Assembly (NCBI GenBank): GCA_009779335.1
Contig: WREM01000048.1
Span: forward strand, 1 to 7,214
Direction of reading: 5' to 3'
DNA length: 7,214 nt
Source: Streptococcaceae bacterium
GTDB lineage: Bacteria; Bacillota; Bacilli; Lactobacillales; Streptococcaceae
Positions 5,499-7,214 of this stretch are shown one piece after another. Positions within the stretch are counted from its first letter, which is position 1. Every line of letters starts with the position of its first letter. The translations under genes were made by a program, and so were the position numbers. The notes beneath the pieces were generated by a model. It was not told the origin of the DNA. It was given only the letters and a program-made list of their open reading frames with translations, and did not search any database.

Positions 5499-7214
5499 AT
5501 GATTGAACGTATAACAGATAATAAATTTGAACTAGTCAGTAAATACTCTCCATCAGGAGATCAGCCACAGGCGATTGAGCAGTTGGTTGAGGGTGTTCAA
5601 GATGGGGAGAAAGCTCAAATCCTCATGGGAGCGACAGGGACTGGGAAGACGTATACCATGAGTCAGGTTATTGCCCGTACCAATAAGCCGACACTTGTCA
5701 TGGCACACAATAAGACCCTTGCAGGTCAACTTTATAGTGAATTTAAGGAGTTTTTCCCTAATAATGCTGTAGAATACTTTGTTTCTTACTATGACTACTA
5801 TCAGCCAGAAGCCTATGTGCCGAGTTCAGATACTTATATCGAAAAAGACAGCTCAGTCAATGATGAGATTGACAAACTTCGACATTCAGCGACATCAAGC
5901 TTGCTTGAGCGTAATGATGTCATCGTTGTGGCTTCTGTCTCATGTATCTATGGATTGGGTTCTCCTAAGGAATACCAAGATTCAGTGGTTAGTCTGCGTG
6001 CAGGAATGGAAATTTCTCGAGATAAATTACTCAATGAATTAGTCAATATTCAGTTTGAGCGTAATGACATTGATTTTCAGCGTGGGCGTTTTCGTGTGCG
6101 TGGAGATGTGGTTGAAATCTTCCCTGCTTCTCGGGATGAACATGCCTTTCGTGTGGAGTTTTTTGGAGATGAGATTGATCGAATTAGTGAGATTGAGGCA
6201 CTCACAGGTCAAGTCATCGGTCAAGTCGAGCATTTGGCAATTTTCCCAGCCACTCACTTCGTAACTAATGATGATCGCATGGAAGATTCTATTGCTAAGA
6301 TTGAAGCAGAGCTTGAAATTCAACTCAAGCAATTCCGTGATGAAGGAAAGCTCCTTGAAGCCCAACGCCTAGAACAACGTACCAACTATGATATTGAAAT
6401 GCTTCGTGAAATGGGTTATTGTAATGGTGTCGAAAACTATTCTCGTCACATGGATGGGCGTAGTGAAGGAGAGCCTCCTTATACCTTGCTTGATTTCTTC
6501 CCTGATGACTTCCTTATCATGATTGATGAATCACACATGACCATGGGACAGGTCAAAGGAATGTACAATGGAGACAGAGCCCGTAAGGATATGCTGGTTA
6601 ATTATGGTTTCCGCCTACCTTCTGCCTTGGATAACCGACCTCTGCAACGTGAAGAGTTTGAAGGTCACGTCCATCAGATTGTCTATGTGTCTGCAACCCC
6701 GGGGGATTATGAACAGGAACAGACCGACACTGTCGTTGAGCAGATTATCCGTCCGACAGGACTCTTAGATCCTCTCGTGGAAGTCCGTCCGATGATGGGG
6801 CAAATTGATGACCTCTTAGGAGAAATCAATGAGCGTGTAGAGAAAGACGAGCGCATCTTTGTTACGACTTTGACTAAGAAAATGGCTGAAGATTTGACCG
6901 ACTATTTCAAAGAAATGGGTGTCAAGGTCAAGTATATGCACTCGGATATTAAGACACTAGAGCGTACAGAGATTATTCGTGATTTACGTTTGGGAGTATT
7001 TGATGTCTTAATCGGGATTAATCTTCTCCGTGAAGGGATTGACGTGCCTGAGGTTTCTTTGGTTGCTATACTTGATGCAGATAAGGAAGGATTCTTGCGT
7101 AATGAGCGTGGTCTCATTCAGACGATTGGGCGTGCTGCCCGTAACTCTGAAGGTAAGGTTATCATGTATGGAGATAATATCACCAACTCTATGCAACGTG
7201 CCATGGATGAAACA
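5499..7214 (+). CDS. uvrB: Excinuclease ABC subunit B, 3' end missing
   Basis: UvrB is the damage-verifying ATPase of UvrABC nucleotide excision repair; it is loaded by UvrA, opens DNA at the lesion and recruits UvrC. The frame stays open to the right edge, giving 572 of about 690 residues. Visible elements: SGDQPQAI at 19-26 (Q-tip-like motif), Walker A GATGTGKT at 44-51, the tyrosine-rich beta-hairpin YYDYYQPEAYVPSSDTYIE (97-115), the UvrA-interacting domain 2 (about 157-250), Walker B MIDESH at 341-346 (D343, E344), SAT at 398-400, GINLLREGIDVPE (506-518) and QTIGRAARN (541-549) with R545 and R548 of helicase motif VI. The C-terminal UVR domain that contacts UvrC lies outside. ATG 5499 gives the family's usual N-terminus (MIERITDNKF), but no Shine-Dalgarno sequence precedes it, and the predicted transcript begins at the ATG. 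No frameshift is seen. Confidence 0.97.
   Translation, partial: MIERITDNKFELVSKYSPSGDQPQAIEQLVEGVQDGEKAQILMGATGTGKTYTMSQVIARTNKPTLVMAHNKTLAGQLYSEFKEFFPNNAVEYFVSYYDYYQPEAYVPSSDTYIEKDSSVNDEIDKLRHSATSSLLERNDVIVVASVSCIYGLGSPKEYQDSVVSLRAGMEISRDKLLNELVNIQFERNDIDFQRGRFRVRGDVVEIFPASRDEHAFRVEFFGDEIDRISEIEALTGQVIGQVEHLAIFPATHFVTNDDRMEDSIAKIEAELEIQLKQFRDEGKLLEAQRLEQRTNYDIEMLREMGYCNGVENYSRHMDGRSEGEPPYTLLDFFPDDFLIMIDESHMTMGQVKGMYNGDRARKDMLVNYGFRLPSALDNRPLQREEFEGHVHQIVYVSATPGDYEQEQTDTVVEQIIRPTGLLDPLVEVRPMMGQIDDLLGEINERVEKDERIFVTTLTKKMAEDLTDYFKEMGVKVKYMHSDIKTLERTEIIRDLRLGVFDVLIGINLLREGIDVPEVSLVAILDADKEGFLRNERGLIQTIGRAARNSEGKVIMYGDNITNSMQRAMDET

Noticed and set aside
5499..5515. SOS (LexA/DinR) box near the uvrB start
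   Set aside because: GAAC at 5504-5507 has no matching GTTC at the required spacing, and lactococci and streptococci generally lack LexA.
5555..5585. AGGAG at 5555-5559 as ribosome site for a shorter uvrB
   Set aside because: The nearest in-frame start-like codon (TTG at 5583) is more than 20 nt away, and starting there would remove the conserved SGDQPQAI segment; the AGGAG is simply part of Ser-Gly-Asp codons.
6039..6365. 108-codon minus-strand open frame inside uvrB
   Set aside because: It is fully antisense to conserved uvrB codons, with no ribosome site or promoter, so it is a chance frame.

Overview
The window is AT-rich, low-GC Gram-positive DNA. Its proteins look most like those of Lactococcus or a close member of the Streptococcaceae. 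The basis is the pbpX-mraY pair (tail of the streptococcal/lactococcal division and cell-wall cluster), a long Gram-positive type II peptide deformylase, and a UvrB sequence typical of Streptococcus/Lactococcus. This assignment comes from recalled family sequences, not from a database search.

Layout. 1-1473 (+) is the 3' two thirds of pbpX (PBP2x), open at the left edge, with transpeptidase and PASTA domains. 1492-2484 (+) is mraY, 18 nt downstream and very probably in the same operon. A hairpin at 2485-2508 separates mraY from the convergent def gene (3130-2507, -) and looks able to terminate both. A 96-nt divergent intergenic region (3131-3226) carries the def promoter. 3227-4015 (+) encodes a short GalT-like (DUF4931-type) histidine-triad superfamily protein that keeps a HPHxQ motif and putative zinc ligands. 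It converges, with a 7-nt gap, on a two-gene minus-strand operon: a short-chain dehydrogenase/reductase (SDR, 5369-4449) followed by a MarR-family regulator (4442-4023). The 129-nt region 5370-5498 holds the SDR promoter, a strong palindrome at the predicted +1 that is a good candidate MarR operator, and the uvrB promoter. uvrB (+) begins at 5499 and runs off the right edge.

How the genes work together. pbpX and mraY both serve peptidoglycan synthesis (septal cross-linking and lipid I formation). def (removal of the N-formyl group from new proteins) and uvrB (nucleotide excision repair) are unrelated housekeeping genes. The SDR-marR pair looks like a small self-regulated accessory module placed between housekeeping genes; its ligand and substrate cannot be read from the sequence. 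The most interesting points are this SDR-MarR circuit with its palindrome, a uvrB start codon that coincides with the predicted transcription start (possible leaderless mRNA), and the uncharacterised GalT-like enzyme with an apparently complete active site. I see no CRISPR array, phage, IS element, tRNA or rRNA, and no clearly new multi-gene system.
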